From Blepharisma japonicum (lineage: Eukaryota > Ciliophora > Heterotrichea > Heterotrichida > Blepharismidae), in contig CATKHK010000050.1 of the NCBI GenBank assembly GCA_949751835.1, positions 248,001 through 312,000 on the forward strand: a stretch of DNA of 64,000 nucleotides, written 5' to 3'. Shown here in pieces: positions 48,677 to 61,752 of the stretch. The position numbers and the translations under genes are program-made. The notes under the pieces were generated by a model that was not told the origin of the DNA, ran no database searches, and saw only the letters and a program-made list of their open reading frames with translations. The stretch's first letter is position 1; every line of letters begins with the position of its first letter.

Positions 48677-51600
48677 ATGATTACATTACTAAAGGAAGCA
48701 TCATCAAATAGCAGTCGCCAATTTTTAAATAAAAAAGGCTCAAAAGTGCTTGAAAAGACAAAGCAATTTATATTTGACTGTTTGATTAGGATATTTCAGC
48801 CTCAATTTACTCATAGTAAAAATTACCAGACTCAAGTAATTATTGAAATTATTACAAATTTTATAATGTGTCTGCAGGCTGCATCCATATTCTGATACCC
48901 AGGAATGACACTTGATGGCTGAGATAATTATTTTGTTTTCTGAAAATATATATGAATTTTTAATTATGATTGTGTATGTGTTAATTACAATATTTATATT
49001 TATTGCTTTGCTGGACAAATCTTAGCAATTTTTTATTCCATTTTTACATTTCTATTGTATTTTGCAATAAAGGCATTAAATTGAAAATTCCCAAAAATAT
49101 TTATAGCAATAGCTAAAGAAATAATCAGCTTTTTTGCAACGGTTGGATTAATTCCTTTATTATCATTTTTATTTATCATTTTTAAGTACTCTACGTTTAA
49201 AGTCAGTAGGGTTCAGGAATATTATGAATCTAGCCCTGAATCCTTCGATTATGGGCCTATTGGATCAATAATCTGCATAATCACATTTGGACTTATAATT
49301 ACGATAGCTGCTATTTATGAGCTATTTACTGCTGATCTCAAACATACAAATTCTGATAGAAATTTGAGGGCAAGATCAAATTCAACATTAAGCTTATTAT
49401 GAATTTTATTTTGTGTTATACAAGTGGCACTTTTTATATCTCTTAACGCAAATTTAATTGTGACTTATTTGATTATAATATTGATTATGGCTATATTTTT
49501 ATTCATAAAATATATATTTCTTTTACCTTATTACAGCACTTTAGGAAACTCAATTCATGCTGGGAAAATGGCCATCATAGCAACCTATTCTATAGCATTT
49601 ATTTTTAGTTACATAAATAACAATGCCCTTGTGCTCACTTTATTGTGTATATTTTTGCCGCCATTTTCAGTAGCTTTAGAGTGAATTGTGGTATCCAAAA
49701 ATTATTCCAAGCTTTCAAATACAGAAAATCCTTTATCAAGCCAGTACAGATTCGAGCATTCTATGCGAAATTTTCTTATTAACAAAAATTGCGATAATAG
49801 AGAAGAAGTTATAGAAATAATTTCTCACTACTCAAATAATAAACTTTTCACAAAAAATGGCCTCTTCGTCATATGAGAGGTTAACTTTTTTATCCATGTT
49901 GTTAAAGATGAGAGGATCGGAAGGATAAAACTAACTAAATTCCATTTATACAGGCCAAGTTTAGAAGGGAGTGTGCAAAAACTCAGAATGTCTAAGAAAT
50001 TCGATGAAAAAGAGTTTACACAATTGAATGAAATTGAATATCTGCGCTACTTGACAGATCTTCATAAAGCGAAAAGAAAAGATAGAAAAATCTGTTATGT
50101 AATATTAAATCTTTGGGCTGAAATAGCACGAAAAGCTCCAAAAATTCAAAAACTTAGATTTCTAACAGAAAAATTTTCAGACCTTGCAACACAAACTAAG
50201 CAATTATATAGAATTTTGGCAGAGAAAAACGAATATCCAGAAATCTTTGATTTATATGGAAATTTTTTAATTAATATCCTTGGTGATGTCGATGAAGGAA
50301 ATTTAATTCTCAAAAGAAAGTTTAGATTAAAAGAAGATTCAGTCGTTATTGGAGGGCATCATAAGCGGCTAGAAGAATATGGTGAAAAATTTGGGATTAT
50401 TTTATTATCAACGGAGCCCAAAACTATCGGATCAATTTCATTTATAAACGAAAAGGCTGCAATGATGCTAAAAGTTTCTTCTACAGAAATAATTGGAACA
50501 AGTTTAAATAATTTTATTCCATGGCCCTATTCTATAAATCATAATGAGAAATTAAAGAAGTTTTACAGTGCAGATACCAAAACAACTATAGATAGTATTC
50601 ATACATTGATTCTTCAAGACAACTATGGCTATATTTTTGAATGCAATATTTTGATTAAGCTTACAGCGTTCAAGGATAAAGCTTATTTTATGGTTTCTTT
50701 TTCTCCAATTTTTTCTAATAGACAAGTGATTTTGGTGTCAAAAGAAGGAGAAATATATAACCATTCCAGTCATCTCTCTACATTACTAGGATGCTCAAAG
50801 CAAAATATGTCGAAAGAATATGTTTTTGACATTGCGCGTGGACTTGAATGGTTTGATATGAAATTATATGAACCATTCGCAATAAAATGCAATGGTATTG
50901 AATTGTTATTTGTCCATATAATTAGGGCAATAAAATCATCAGAAATTCATTTAGTTTTAGTGGTTAGCAATACAAATGAGATAGAAAAATGAAGGCACAA
51001 AGCATCTGATGAGCAATTAGAATTTTATAATAACAAAACTATGAGTTTCATAGAAATTCCTAAACTAAGCAGCGAAAAAATAGTCTTTGAGGAAAAAAAC
51101 TCTAAAATGAACTCTGGGCTTTATAGCACAATTGATGATCTTATTAAAATAAATTCCCAAATGGAAAGTAATGCTGAAATCCCAGAAAAAAATAGAAGGC
51201 TTTCAGTGTCAATAAATGAAAGCACTGTAAAGCCAACTTGTGATGGTATTTTATATATAGAAACTGCATATAAATCCATTAATTCCCCATTGATTTAGCT
51301 ATCAATGCATTTTTTATACTAAGGGAAAAGCTTTTTATTGAAAAATGTTTTATATTAAAATCATTAATAAAGCATTTTTTTAGTATTTTAAATATTTTAA
51401 AGTTTAAATGTTTGAAAGGTTAAACCTAATTTAATTTATGTTTAGGATGTAAACTGTCTAAGCAAACAGAAATGTCAATAATAAGATTTCACTGAATTTT
51501 ATTTTTAACTGTAATCTTAATATAGGCTGCTTCAATGATAGGGACGAATATTGGAATTTTAGTTTATATTGTTGAAAGCATTGAAAAGACAAGCTCATCT

Positions 51601-53067
51601 ACAATTTTTACAAATTTGGGAGAAATTGAATATTTTTTAGGGACTTTTCCTTTATTGGTTCAAATGATTAATACAGAATTTTCTACAAATAACTCTCATT
51701 TGTCTAATGATTTAGCAGATTTATATGACATAACTATGCAGCTTAATCTTCTACAAGATAAACTAATGAGTGAATTATCTCAATGAAGCTATTGTGAAAG
51801 TTCTAAAATAGTTTATGAACCTATCATACCTATATGAGAATTTAACACAGATTCTGAACTATTAAAATACAATTTATATGACGTTTTATCTCAGTTCATT
51901 TATCATGTAGCTTTTATTTAGTCTCAAAAACTGCAAGCCAATATAATCAGTAGAAATGAATACAAAGAGGATGCTAAATGGTTGATGCGAAATGGAATTA
52001 GCTTTGTTTCTCATTTTATTGATAAAACATATAAAAGTCTTTCAGAATGTGAAAAAAATAGAATAAGTGATATCAGCTTTGTAGTTAACACTTTATTAGC
52101 AATTGGGATTATTATTTCTGCATTATGCTTAGCCACCCTTATTTATTTCACATTTTCTCTTAAATTTATATATGAAGAATTTTGACTTAATTTGAAAAAA
52201 TCTGCTATTTCTCATCATACTATGATAAAAAGTATTTCTATTGACCGACTTTTAACAATCCATGGCCATGATTTAACACACGATGGTACTGATTATTTAA
52301 AAGCTCCAAAACCAAGTAATTATTCTATTAAAACGACCCTTGCTAAAGATTTTGTTTTAAGATTAAGCTTACTTATAATATTTTCAGCAAGTTTTTATTT
52401 GCTTATGATTTTTTATTTTTATAGAAATTGCGAAATTTCAATGATAAATCGCCCAAAATTCTTACAAGATTTTAATAAATTTAGAATTTTGCTTTTACAA
52501 AATGAATTTTATATAAAAGAGCACAATGATCAGGGAATACGAAAATATTACCCAGAATCATACTCTATTTGCAATCCTTTGAAAGAATTATCTAACATTC
52601 TAATCGCCTATAAAAATACTCATAATAGCATGCAGTCTCCAGAGCTATCCAATTTAATATCAAAAGATCTAAAAATAGAATTTTATGAGAAAACAACTTT
52701 TCCTAATAATATTATGAGATATGGGCTCATGAATGCATATGAAATGATACTTTTAGATGCATTTTATATTAAAGAAGATTATTCTGAGGATAAATATTTA
52801 GATCATTTGATTAATGTTATTGAATTAGAAAAAATATTATTTTCTAGTGTTAATCTTGTAGATTCTAGTGCTAAAGAAGTTATTGAAGGGCAGCTGAGCT
52901 TAATGATATATCTTACTATTGCATTTTCAGCTATTTTGGGGAGTTTAAATTTATTTTATTATTTGCCATATGTAAGGAGTCAATTAAATTTCATTCGAAA
53001 GGCTTGCTTATTACCTAAAACTCTTATGAATTGAGAAGAAAATAGCAAAGGGGAATTTATTTACTAA
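48677..53067 (+). CDS. G10: PAS-domain multi-pass membrane protein interrupted by a 179-bp IES-like insertion
   Basis: ATG 48677 (MITLLKEASSN), stop TAA at 53065-53067. Introns A 51246-51260, B 51511-51525, C 51907-51921. Between A and B a 179-bp AT-rich segment with several stops breaks the frame (first stop TAG at 51296-51298). Taking out one TA plus the interior (51280-51458) gives YKSIKQTEMSIIRFHW, which aligns without a gap to YKNNKRTAFLLQKFQW of G9; the product is then about 1388 residues. PAS starts near residue 568 (GSISFINEKAAMMLKV). With the insertion kept, the protein would end after about 860 residues and lose helices nine to twelve. Confidence 0.9.
51280..51460. mobile_element. 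Retained IES-like insertion bounded by TA
   Basis: A TA at 51280-51281 and a TA at 51459-51460 flank the insert; removing 179 bp leaves one TA and restores the frame exactly. The interior is very AT-rich, carries no coding sequence and no clear terminal inverted repeats. A small perfect hairpin (CATTGAT, six bases, ATCAATG) lies near the left end. TA-bounded, precisely excised germline segments are known in Blepharisma, and partly retained ones occur in somatic DNA. It is far longer than the 15-16 nt introns here. Confidence 0.75.
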
Positions 53068-53828
53068 CCAAATTTTAGAAGTAGCCTTAAAAAGTTTTAA
53101 CAAGTCTCTCCTTTTATTAATTAGCATTTGTGATTATTATATTTATATATTTGTTTGCTTTAATTTTTAAATTAAATGAAACAGAAATATTTTATCCCTA
53201 TAGCTAGATGAAAAATATATTTAATATTTACTGAATTTTGAATTAATTTAAATGATTTGAAAATAAAGTTGACCTTGGCCTTGAAATTAAAATTTAAATG
53301 ACGAAAAATTTTAAGCATCATAGATGAAACTAATTATTAATATTTTAATAAAAGATTTTCTAATGCAATAATTATTTGTAATGAGTGATTTAAATGATAG
53401 AAAGTATATAAAAATTAATTTTATAAACTAGCAAAAAGTATTTATTCAGCTTAAAGAAATAAGTGAGCCATTATTTTGCAATTCAATCTCCACTAAATAG
53501 AATATAAATATAAAAAACTCAAAATCAAATGCAAATTGAATTATTCAAATTCACTAATTTAATTTAAGAATCTAATCTTACTTGAGGCAAAAAGGTTAAT
53601 ATTTTTATAAAATTAAAATAAAACGTTTCAGCTAATTTTTTTATAATTATAAAGAAATTATTTATTTGATAAGCAATAGTATTTCATTTTAGAACTTATT
53701 ATTTCTGTTTCAGTTCTTATTTTTACTATTTAAAGCTTTAATATTTATGAGGTAAATGTCGCCTATTGGGTAAATTCTTTGTTATTTATGCAGAGATAAA
53801 TATTTCAAATAAATATTAATATTTTATA
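53068..53828. other. G10-G11 intergenic
   Basis: Very AT-rich; no gene, fragment or repeat recognised. Confidence 0.55.
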
Positions 53829-56800
53829 ATGATTGATAATTTAGTGGAAGAATTTGAGGGCATAAACTACAATTTTGCAAGAAAAGAAACACCAAAAGAC
53901 TGAGAAAGACTAAAAGAATGTTTATGTGATTTTTTATCATGTTTCTTTAAACCTCAATTCAACAAAAAAATACAATATAAAAGCCAGTTGTTTATAGAAA
54001 CCATCAAACATGTCATATTATGCACACAAGTAGTATCAATTCTCTGATACCCAAGTATGGAGATCAGAGGCTGAAGCTCATGCTCAATTATATGGAAATT
54101 TATCTGATTTGTAAATTATGACAGTTTATTTACGCATTTAAGAATTTATCGTATTGGCTTCATAATACAGATTTCAATTATGGGCTATTTATTCATAACT
54201 TGATTGGTATTTTTCATACTGAAATTTTTCAATCGTAGAATTTCACAGGGATTTGTTTACATGTCAAAAATTATTGTAAGCTTTTTAGGTACAATATCAT
54301 TTATTCCTTCTATTACGATTTTATTGGTAACATTTAAATACTCAACATTTGATTTTAGTGAAGTTCAAGAATATTATGAAAATGATATATCAAGCTTTGA
54401 TTGTAGTATTTATGGAACTATATTGTCTCCTATATTTTTAATATTCTTAATTTTAGTAGCTTTTTTGAATGAATTTTTTACAGCTGATCTTAAACATTCA
54501 AATTCAACAAAAAATATTAGAGCAAGATCGCATTCTACGCTGGATTTATTATGGCTTGCATTTTGCATAATTCAGGTAAATATTTTTATTTTTTTGGATC
54601 AAAAACAGATGGCTTGATATTGAACTGCTTTATTGACCATTTCGATATATCTGCTTATACAGTTTTGAATAGACTTGCCCTATTACAGCTATATTATGAA
54701 CTCAATACATATAAGTAAATTTAGCGTAATAGCTGTATGCTCAATAGCATTTTTATGTGGATACTGGAATGACGATGCAAGAACTTTAACTGTTTTATGC
54801 ATTTTTTTCCCTCCTTCAGTTATATTTCTTTCATTTGCTTTGACATTCAAAAGATATTCGAGATTGAAAACTTATTCAAACTCTCCAAAAAATCAATTTC
54901 ATTTTGAAAGATGCCTTCGGCATTATTTAATAGATAAATATTGTGGAGATATAGAAGAAATAATAAAAATATTTTCAGATTGCTTTAATAAGAAAAAAAT
55001 AGATATGGATGGACTATTTGTTATATGAGAAGCAAATTTTTGTATTAATATAGCTAAAAATGAAAGGTTAGGAAGACTAAAATTGACCAAAATTGATTTA
55101 ATAAGGAAAAATATAGAAGCAGATCATCAAAGATTTAGAATTTTAAATAAATTGGGGATGAAAAGTTTATCTAAATTATCGGAAATTAAATATATGGAGT
55201 ATTTGACAAAGCTTGATGAAGCAAAAAAATATGACAAAAAAATCTGTTACGAGCTATTTAAATTTTGGACAGAAATTTCTTCTAGAAAACCAAAAATTAG
55301 GAAGTTAAAGCCATTGATGGAAAAAATTTCAAATCTTTCTATAAGGGTTAAATTATTATATAAGTCAATTTTGACTAACAATAATTACTCAGAAGCTTGG
55401 GAATTATATGGGCTGTTTCTAAAAAATATACTTGGAGAACATGAGAAAGGGAATTTAATGCTAAAAAGACAGCATGAAAATAAAGAAATGAGCTCAACTC
55501 GAATTCCCAGTTCAAAAATTGAGTATAATGAAAATTTATGTGTTATATTAATATCTTTGGATGCAGACTCATTTGGCAGTATATCATACATAAATAGAAA
55601 AGCTTCGCAAGTCTTGAAAGTTTCTCTTGATGAAGCAATAGGGAGAGATATCAATGACTTTATTCCAAAACCATACTCCTTATTTCACAGTGAAAAAATG
55701 AAGCAATTTTATAAAAATGGCACAAAAACTAGACTGGAAAGGTTAAATTTTTTAGTGCTACAAGATGGCTATGGGCATATTTTTGAATGTAATTTAATAA
55801 TTGAACTTACTGCATTTAACAATAAGGCATATTTTATGGTTAGATTTATGGAAATCTTGCGCAAAAGACAAGTAATTTTATTATCTAAAGAAGGAGAAAT
55901 CTATAATCATTCAGAAAATTTAGGACCGATTATTGGATATCAGCAAAAAGACTTTAAAAATATAAACATTTCAGATGTCTTTCCAGGAGTCAAGCTAAAT
56001 AAACTGTATTTATTTTTGCCAAAAATAATAATGTCAAATGAAAATAAGCTTGCTTTGGTTCACCTTCAAATAGCTATAAATCTATTCACAATCCATTTAA
56101 TTTTTGTGATAAGTGATAGTTTTGACATCGAAAAATGGCAAAATGAAGAAGCTCCTGAACAAATAGAATTTTTCGGACAAGCTGAATGCCAGATTAATGA
56201 AAACTATGAAGAAATTAGTCACAAAAAGCCTAAAAATACTTTGATATCAATGAATTCTGCCGATCAAATTTCAAAAGCATTTTTAAATGAGGAGCACCTA
56301 TGAGAAACAGCTGCAGATCACAAGGGGAATCAAAATCAAGAAAAGAGCATATCAGCAGACCGTATTTTCTATTTAGAGTTATCCGCTCGATATATAAGAA
56401 GAACCGAATATTCGATCAGAAAATTTTGATGGATTTTACTTTATGCAGTATTTTTCATATAGATTTTAGCAATGATAGGGACAAATATAGGCATTTTGAT
56501 ATATATTATCAGCAATGTTAATCATACAACTTCTATGGAAGTGTTTTCAAACCTTGGAAACATTGTTTATCTCATCGGAACATCACCAATTTTAATTAGA
56601 GTCATTGAGCAAGGAGTGTTTAACTTGAATCAAGAAATGCAATATATAAAAGACATTAGAGCATCATTAATTGAGCTTCAAAATTCTCTTAAAAGTGATT
56701 ATTCTGAATGGAGCTATTGCCCTAGCTCTGATATAATAGTTAAAAACATTGTTCCCGTATGGGAGTTTAGTCAAGAGCCTAAACTAAAGTACTATAACTT

Positions 56801-58019
56801 TTACGATTTCGTATCATTGTACATTGATTATGTATTTTTTATGTAGTTGGGAAAATTAATGCAAGGTTTCTCTACAAATATCCCAAACAAAGATGATATA
56901 AAATGGCTAGAAATAAATTCGATAAGCTATCCTTTCCAGTATTCAAATAAAGCTCTAGAAGATCTTGTGGAGTGCGAAAAGAATAGAATTTATGATAAAA
57001 GCCAAGTCATAATTACTTTGATAACTGTTGGAACAATAATCTGTGGTGCATGCTTGGCATTGCTTATGTATTTCAGCTTTATACTGAAATTTATATATGA
57101 CAAAGCATGAACATATTTAAGAAAATCTGCTATTTTTAACCATATTTTGCTAAAACAAGCTTGCTTAGACAGGCTTTTATCAGTTCATGGTGTTGAAATG
57201 ATGAATGAGCACATATCAAATGAAATAATCCCAAAAAATATGAACTTTAATATGAAAACAACTCTCACAAAAAATTTCTTCATAAGACTCTGCATTTTTG
57301 TTATAATTTCACTATGTTTCTATTTGCTTACTATTTTTTATTCTTATGATATCTGTGAAAATTACATGATAAATAGGCCAAAACTACTACAACTCTTTAA
57401 TAAACAAAGAATATTACTTGGGAGACTTTTGTATTATGCTAAAGAAATAGATGATCAGTCAAGCTTAGATGATTTTCTAAATTCCTATTCTTTTCAAGAT
57501 CCAAGAACTGAATTTGATAAATTAATTGAAGAATATGAAAATTTAGACTCCAGAAAATTGCTTTGAAATAGAATGAGTGAATTTCAATCTGATGAAATTA
57601 AAAGCTATCTTTATGAAGGAACAGATTATTCCGGTGACTATTTGAAGTATGGATTAATCCCTGCAGCGCATTCTTTAATTTTTGATTCTGTTTATATAAG
57701 AGAGACATACAATGAACCAGAGTTCCTTAATCTATTTGCAGAATCCATATATTTGCAATCAGCTATGACAGAGTTTTTACCATTATCGGAAAAACGAACA
57801 AAAGATGCAATTTTTTATCAGCTAAATATAATTGTATATACAACTGTTATTTTTTCAATAGCTTTGGGAGTTTTGTATCTCTGCTACTATTTGCCTTATT
57901 TAAAAAGAGAAATTTCTTTTCTCAAAAAGTCAAGAATTTTGCCCAAAATCATTTCAAACTTGACTTCTCATAAGAGTAAGATAGATTATCAGCAAGCTAT
58001 TAATAATTCAGAATTTTAA
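53829..58019 (+). CDS. G11: PAS-domain multi-pass membrane protein, last copy of the array
   Basis: About 1381 residues; introns A 56362-56376, B 56448-56462, C 56832-56846. ATG 53829 gives MIDNLVEEFEGINYN. PAS starts near residue 568 (GSISYINRKASQVLKV, then FIPKPYSLFHSEKM); the second PAS-like piece is LLSKEGEIYNHSENLG. Helix nine follows RKFWWILLYA and continues after intron B as ILAMIGTNIGILIY. The motif ILPKIIS replaces ILPKMIP. The stop is TAA at 58017-58019. It converges with the RING gene at 58271, which marks the right end of the array. Confidence 0.92.
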
Positions 58020-58270
58020 ATATGAGGATGACTCATATAAAATTTTAAGAAAATTACTAAATTCTATATATTTTTTATCTAACTTAAGAGGTTTTTGCAA
58101 GATTATTGAATTTTCCTTAAGCCAATTTGCAGGATTCAAGAAATAATTTCGAAAGATCTCATCAATTTTATAAGTAAGTTAAGCATAATTCTCAAATCAT
58201 TTCTTGGGTATTTATATAAAAAATTCACAAATTATTAATTTTTTTATTCACTGATAATTATTATATTAAT

Positions 58271-59353
58271 CTAATATTTACTGAGAATGTTCAATATTTC
58301 TTTTGTTAGGAACTCTTGTATTTTTTCTGGATCACTAATTACCTTGCAAATGTCTTTTATATCATCAATGGAAGTAGGTATCGTGTCCAGTCCAAAGTCA
58401 TAATCTAGGTTCAATACAAGCTTTTCTTTATTATCCATCAATTCAAAATTTTGTTTTAATTTCTTGACAATTTTTAAATTATGTTGCAGATTTCCTACTA
58501 CTTGATCAATCGAATCTTTAAATTCTGAATTCGTAACATTTTTGAACTCTTCGAATTTCCCCCTTAAGTCTTCAGATATTCGTTGGATCATCTCGATTAT
58601 TTTTTTTTCTGCATTTTCAATGTTATTTTTCATAATTGACTCTCCAAGTCGAGAAACATATTGGGTGATTTCATCATATGATTTTGTCCACACATTTATT
58701 TGAGCTTCAAGTTTTGATTCTAATTCGCTAAGAAGCTCTTCTTTTTTGCAAATTAGTTCTGAAACCTTCTCAGATTCTAGGTCTATGCAATTATGAAATT
58801 TATGGCTGAAAAGACATTTTCCACAGCAAAGGGAGGAATGATCTTGGCAAAAGCCTATTAAATATAAGCCATGTTCTGGGCATCTTTTTCGCGAATTATC
58901 AGCTTCTTGTAGCAGTGCATAATTTATGGGCAAAAATTCTATAAATGAGTTAAATGGTTTTCTGTCATAGGGGCATTGTGCCATACCTATTGTAATTTTT
59001 ATTTTTCCTAAGCAAACCCGGCAAAAAGTATGCCCACAAGGTAGACATATGGGTTCTCTTTCAACAGAATTATAAGTATTTAAACATATAGGGCATCTTT
59101 GATAAGAACCCCAGAGATACTTGCCTATCGAGCTATCTCAGCTATATTGGTTTAATTTATCCATCAGCGTTTTTCCACTTTGCATATCCCAAGCAATTTT
59201 ATCGAAGGCTGAATCTATCAAGTTGTAGGAAGAAGATGGGAAATGGATGGCACTTGAATATTTCGATTTTCTAGGGTAGGTTTGGTTGCGAGTTGACTCC
59301 TTTTTTGGACTGTAAAGGCTATTTCTGGCCTTTCTTATTCTAAGCTTTACCAT
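58271..59353 (-). CDS. RING finger / B-box / coiled-coil protein (TRIM-like)
   Basis: A 360-residue protein read from ATG 59353 to TAG 58273-58271; one in-frame TGA near residue 72 is Trp (NQYSWDSS). The RING domain occupies residues 87-130: CPIC (87-90), C106-G-H108-TF-C111-RV-C114, and CPYD (127-130), so the eighth zinc ligand is probably Asp130. A B-box-like zinc finger follows at about 158-190 (CPEHG, FCQDHSSLCCGKC, HKFH). Residues 196-330 are charged helix typical of a coiled coil. There is no SPRY or other C-terminal domain. Proteins of this build are usually E3 ubiquitin ligases; substrate unknown. The ATG at 58984 would cut off most of the RING and is not used as start. Confidence 0.87.
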
Positions 59354-60261
59354 TATAAATATAAGTTGAAATTAATGATAATAAACAAATAATTTTATTA
59401 ATTTAATTGATAAGCAATTGAAGACAGGCACCTATTTGATCATACTTTTTCTGGAAAGTTTATTTTTCATATATTCTCAATTTGACTGCTTCGGGAATAT
59501 TCCATCAGTACCATAATTATTGTCATCTAACTAAAACCAACAATTATGACTTGTTAAATGGAACCACTTAAAGTTTAATTTAAGCAATTTTTAGCAGTAA
59601 TTTCATCAAAAAATTCAACTTTAAAAATACAGGCTTTTTGCTGCAAATTTTTCTATTCGTATATTGAAGATTTTAAAGTAATTAAAAAGCAACTAAAATT
59701 TTGCAAAATAATTTTTAGAATAGAAACTCTTAAGCCGCAAGCTGGTAAGAGAAATAAAAGACAAATTTAAGGTCATTTTTAATTTTCGTTTAATTATTGA
59801 TTAATAGGGACTAAGATTAGAAGAAAATGTGTGAGGATAATGAAGTAAGATTTATATTTTTGAAATTAAATTTAAAACAATTGTAAAGACAAAAAAGAGT
59901 TGATATAGCTCCAGAAATAATTAGAGGACAAAAATTAGAAATGGAGAGCATTTTTTACAATTCTTTAAATTCATGAAATATTAGATTTTTAGGAACTCTA
60001 ATTCATAAAAGTAATTTTCATGAATTCTTTAAGCAAATCTAAGATAAAGAATGAGTATAAATCATAATATAAGTTTATTTATTCTAAAAGCTACTTAAAA
60101 TGCAAAAATTTTTGGCTGTTACATTCTAAGTTGAATTGCTTTAAATTTCTTTTAATTAAATATTGAACCATAGAAAAATTTTCTTATTATAATTATTTAC
60201 ACAAATTCATCTGCCATTTCTTGGAGAGATTTTTATTTCTAACTAAATTTAAGTTTTAAAT
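59354..60261. other. Intergenic, no gene seen
   Basis: AT-rich spacer between two minus-strand genes. No coding frame or repeat recognised. Confidence 0.55.
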
Positions 60262-60627
60262 TTAATTTTTACGTTTTTTCTCAACAAGCTTCAAAACTTG
60301 AGGCACTTCTTTTGTCTTCACCAAATAATTAATCCCGAGTGACGACAATAAGCATACAACAATTGCAAAATTCTTATATTTTGAAAACACCTTGCAGAGC
60401 GCTGAGAGACTTTCTATTTTACTAGTATATTTTAGCAGGAGTCTGAACAAGATATAGGCATAAATCCCAAGTCTTGTAGACTGTGATATCAGCTTTTTTA
60501 AATCAAAAGCAGCTGAAACTAGTCTTTTGGCTTCCTTTTCTTGATGCTGTTTAAGCATAAACTTCTCATATCCTCCATCGTCACATTCGTAGCACTCGTC
60601 TATTTCAGGTATTTTATCAAGAGCCAT
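60262..60627 (-). CDS. Small putative membrane protein, unrecognised
   Basis: 121 residues from ATG to TAA without any TGA. The N-terminus is acidic (PEIDECYECDDGG). Two hydrophobic stretches follow at about 53-66 (LGIYAYILFRLLLKY) and 86-104 (NFAIVVCLLSSLGINYLV), and the C-terminus is basic (VEKKRKN). Coding-like composition against a very AT-rich surround, and its place between two other minus-strand frames, support a real gene. A peroxin-11-like or other small membrane protein is possible but not supported by a motif I can name. Confidence 0.6.
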   Translation of the reverse strand: MALDKIPEIDECYECDDGGYEKFMLKQHQEKEAKRLVSAAFDLKKLISQSTRLGIYAYILFRLLLKYTSKIESLSALCKVFSKYKNFAIVVCLLSSLGINYLVKTKEVPQVLKLVEKKRKN

Positions 60628-60684
60628 TTATAATTATAGCGAATTATCTGGTTTAAAATATAGCAATATGAAGCTAGCGTTCTA

Positions 60685-61428
60685 TTATACTAAATAATCG
60701 TGAAGAATTTTATATCGGTCTGATTGATCGCCAGGGTCGTTTCTTCTATAAATTCTTAGCCTTTTTACTGAGGGGATAACATCTGACTGCTGCTGAGGAA
60801 TAATTACTTGTAAATGCTTGACAGGTTTAAATTTCATATCAAGACTTATTTGTGGAATATTTTCAAAGTCAGCTGAGTCAGTTTGTTGGCTTTCATCGAC
60901 AAGCTTTTTGACCTTATTTTTATTTTTAGCAAAAAAGTCCTTTAAAGATTCAGCACCAATTTCATGAACTAGCATTGGAGATCGTAGTTTATATCGGAAC
61001 TCAGGAGATGGCGACCTTGATCCTGGAGTGGGGACTTCACTATATGCAAGAGGTAAATTTCTAAATGATTCTAAGTTGCTTCGATTCATTATAAGTGAAG
61101 CATCAATTTCTCTTCTGTCTGTAGTAGGGATCAAAGGTGGGAGAATTTTTGCTGATTTTTCAGACTTATCAAGCTTTTGACTCAATTTTTCGGAATTTTG
61201 CTTAATCCTAACATAACTTACTGAAATCTTACTTTTAAACATTCCGTTCGGGGATTTTGATATTCTGAATGCAGGTAATTCAGGTCTTTTAATTTTCGGC
61301 ACGCTTTCTTGTTTTGCCTTCTCTAAAAAGCTTTTTTCAATTATCCTTCGTTTAGGTGACACGTAAAAGTGGCTATTTTTTTCGATTTTTAGAGGAGTTA
61401 GTGGAGTGAATTTATTTGAAGTTTTCAT
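60685..61428 (-). CDS. Basic, low-complexity protein, unrecognised
   Basis: 247 residues, ATG 61428 to TAA-type stop at 60685, with no TGA codon. The protein is rich in Lys, Ser and Pro, with SPKRR, SKSPNGMFKSK and PTPGSRSPSPEF, and lacks hydrophobic segments. It is probably disordered, perhaps a cytoskeletal or basal-body associated protein, but no domain is visible. Only 57 bp separate it from the 121-residue gene downstream. Confidence 0.65.
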   Translation of the reverse strand: MKTSNKFTPLTPLKIEKNSHFYVSPKRRIIEKSFLEKAKQESVPKIKRPELPAFRISKSPNGMFKSKISVSYVRIKQNSEKLSQKLDKSEKSAKILPPLIPTTDRREIDASLIMNRSNLESFRNLPLAYSEVPTPGSRSPSPEFRYKLRSPMLVHEIGAESLKDFFAKNKNKVKKLVDESQQTDSADFENIPQISLDMKFKPVKHLQVIIPQQQSDVIPSVKRLRIYRRNDPGDQSDRYKILHDYLV

Positions 61429-61752
61429 TAATGTCGGACATTTAATTTTAATTATTTGGAAATTTAGCTATTATTAATATAAGAATAATTCAAGGCACCT
61501 TATATGGACTTATTATATATGGCTTCAACCAAATTATAATTAGCAATGCTGCTAATATATATTTTAATTTTAATTAACCCTGAGAACTGAATAGACTATT
61601 TTATTAATACAAATGCATGGTTTTTATCATTAAAAGAAACTAATATATACCAAGGAATAATTTTAATTTGGCATAGGAATTTTAAATCAGTATACCAAAA
61701 TGAGTTTTGATCAGAGCTTTTATTTATTAATAGACTTAGTTGTGAAGAAGAT
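61429..61752. other. Intergenic between eIF3b and the basic protein gene
   Basis: AT-rich; nothing recognised. It holds the 3' end of eIF3b transcription and the leader of the 60685-61428 gene. Confidence 0.55.

Noticed and set aside
48740-49018. Minus-strand frame overlapping the start of G10
   Set aside because: Antisense to the conserved N-terminal region of G10; no coding signal of its own.
51280-51460. Long spliceosomal intron in G10
   Set aside because: No GT...AG at the junctions that restore the alignment, and all other introns are 15 or 16 nt.
1-58019. Numerous in-frame TGA codons as premature stops or signs of pseudogenes
   Set aside because: They fall at conserved Trp positions that are TGG in paralogues; TAA and TAG do not occur in frame outside introns. 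TGA is therefore Trp.
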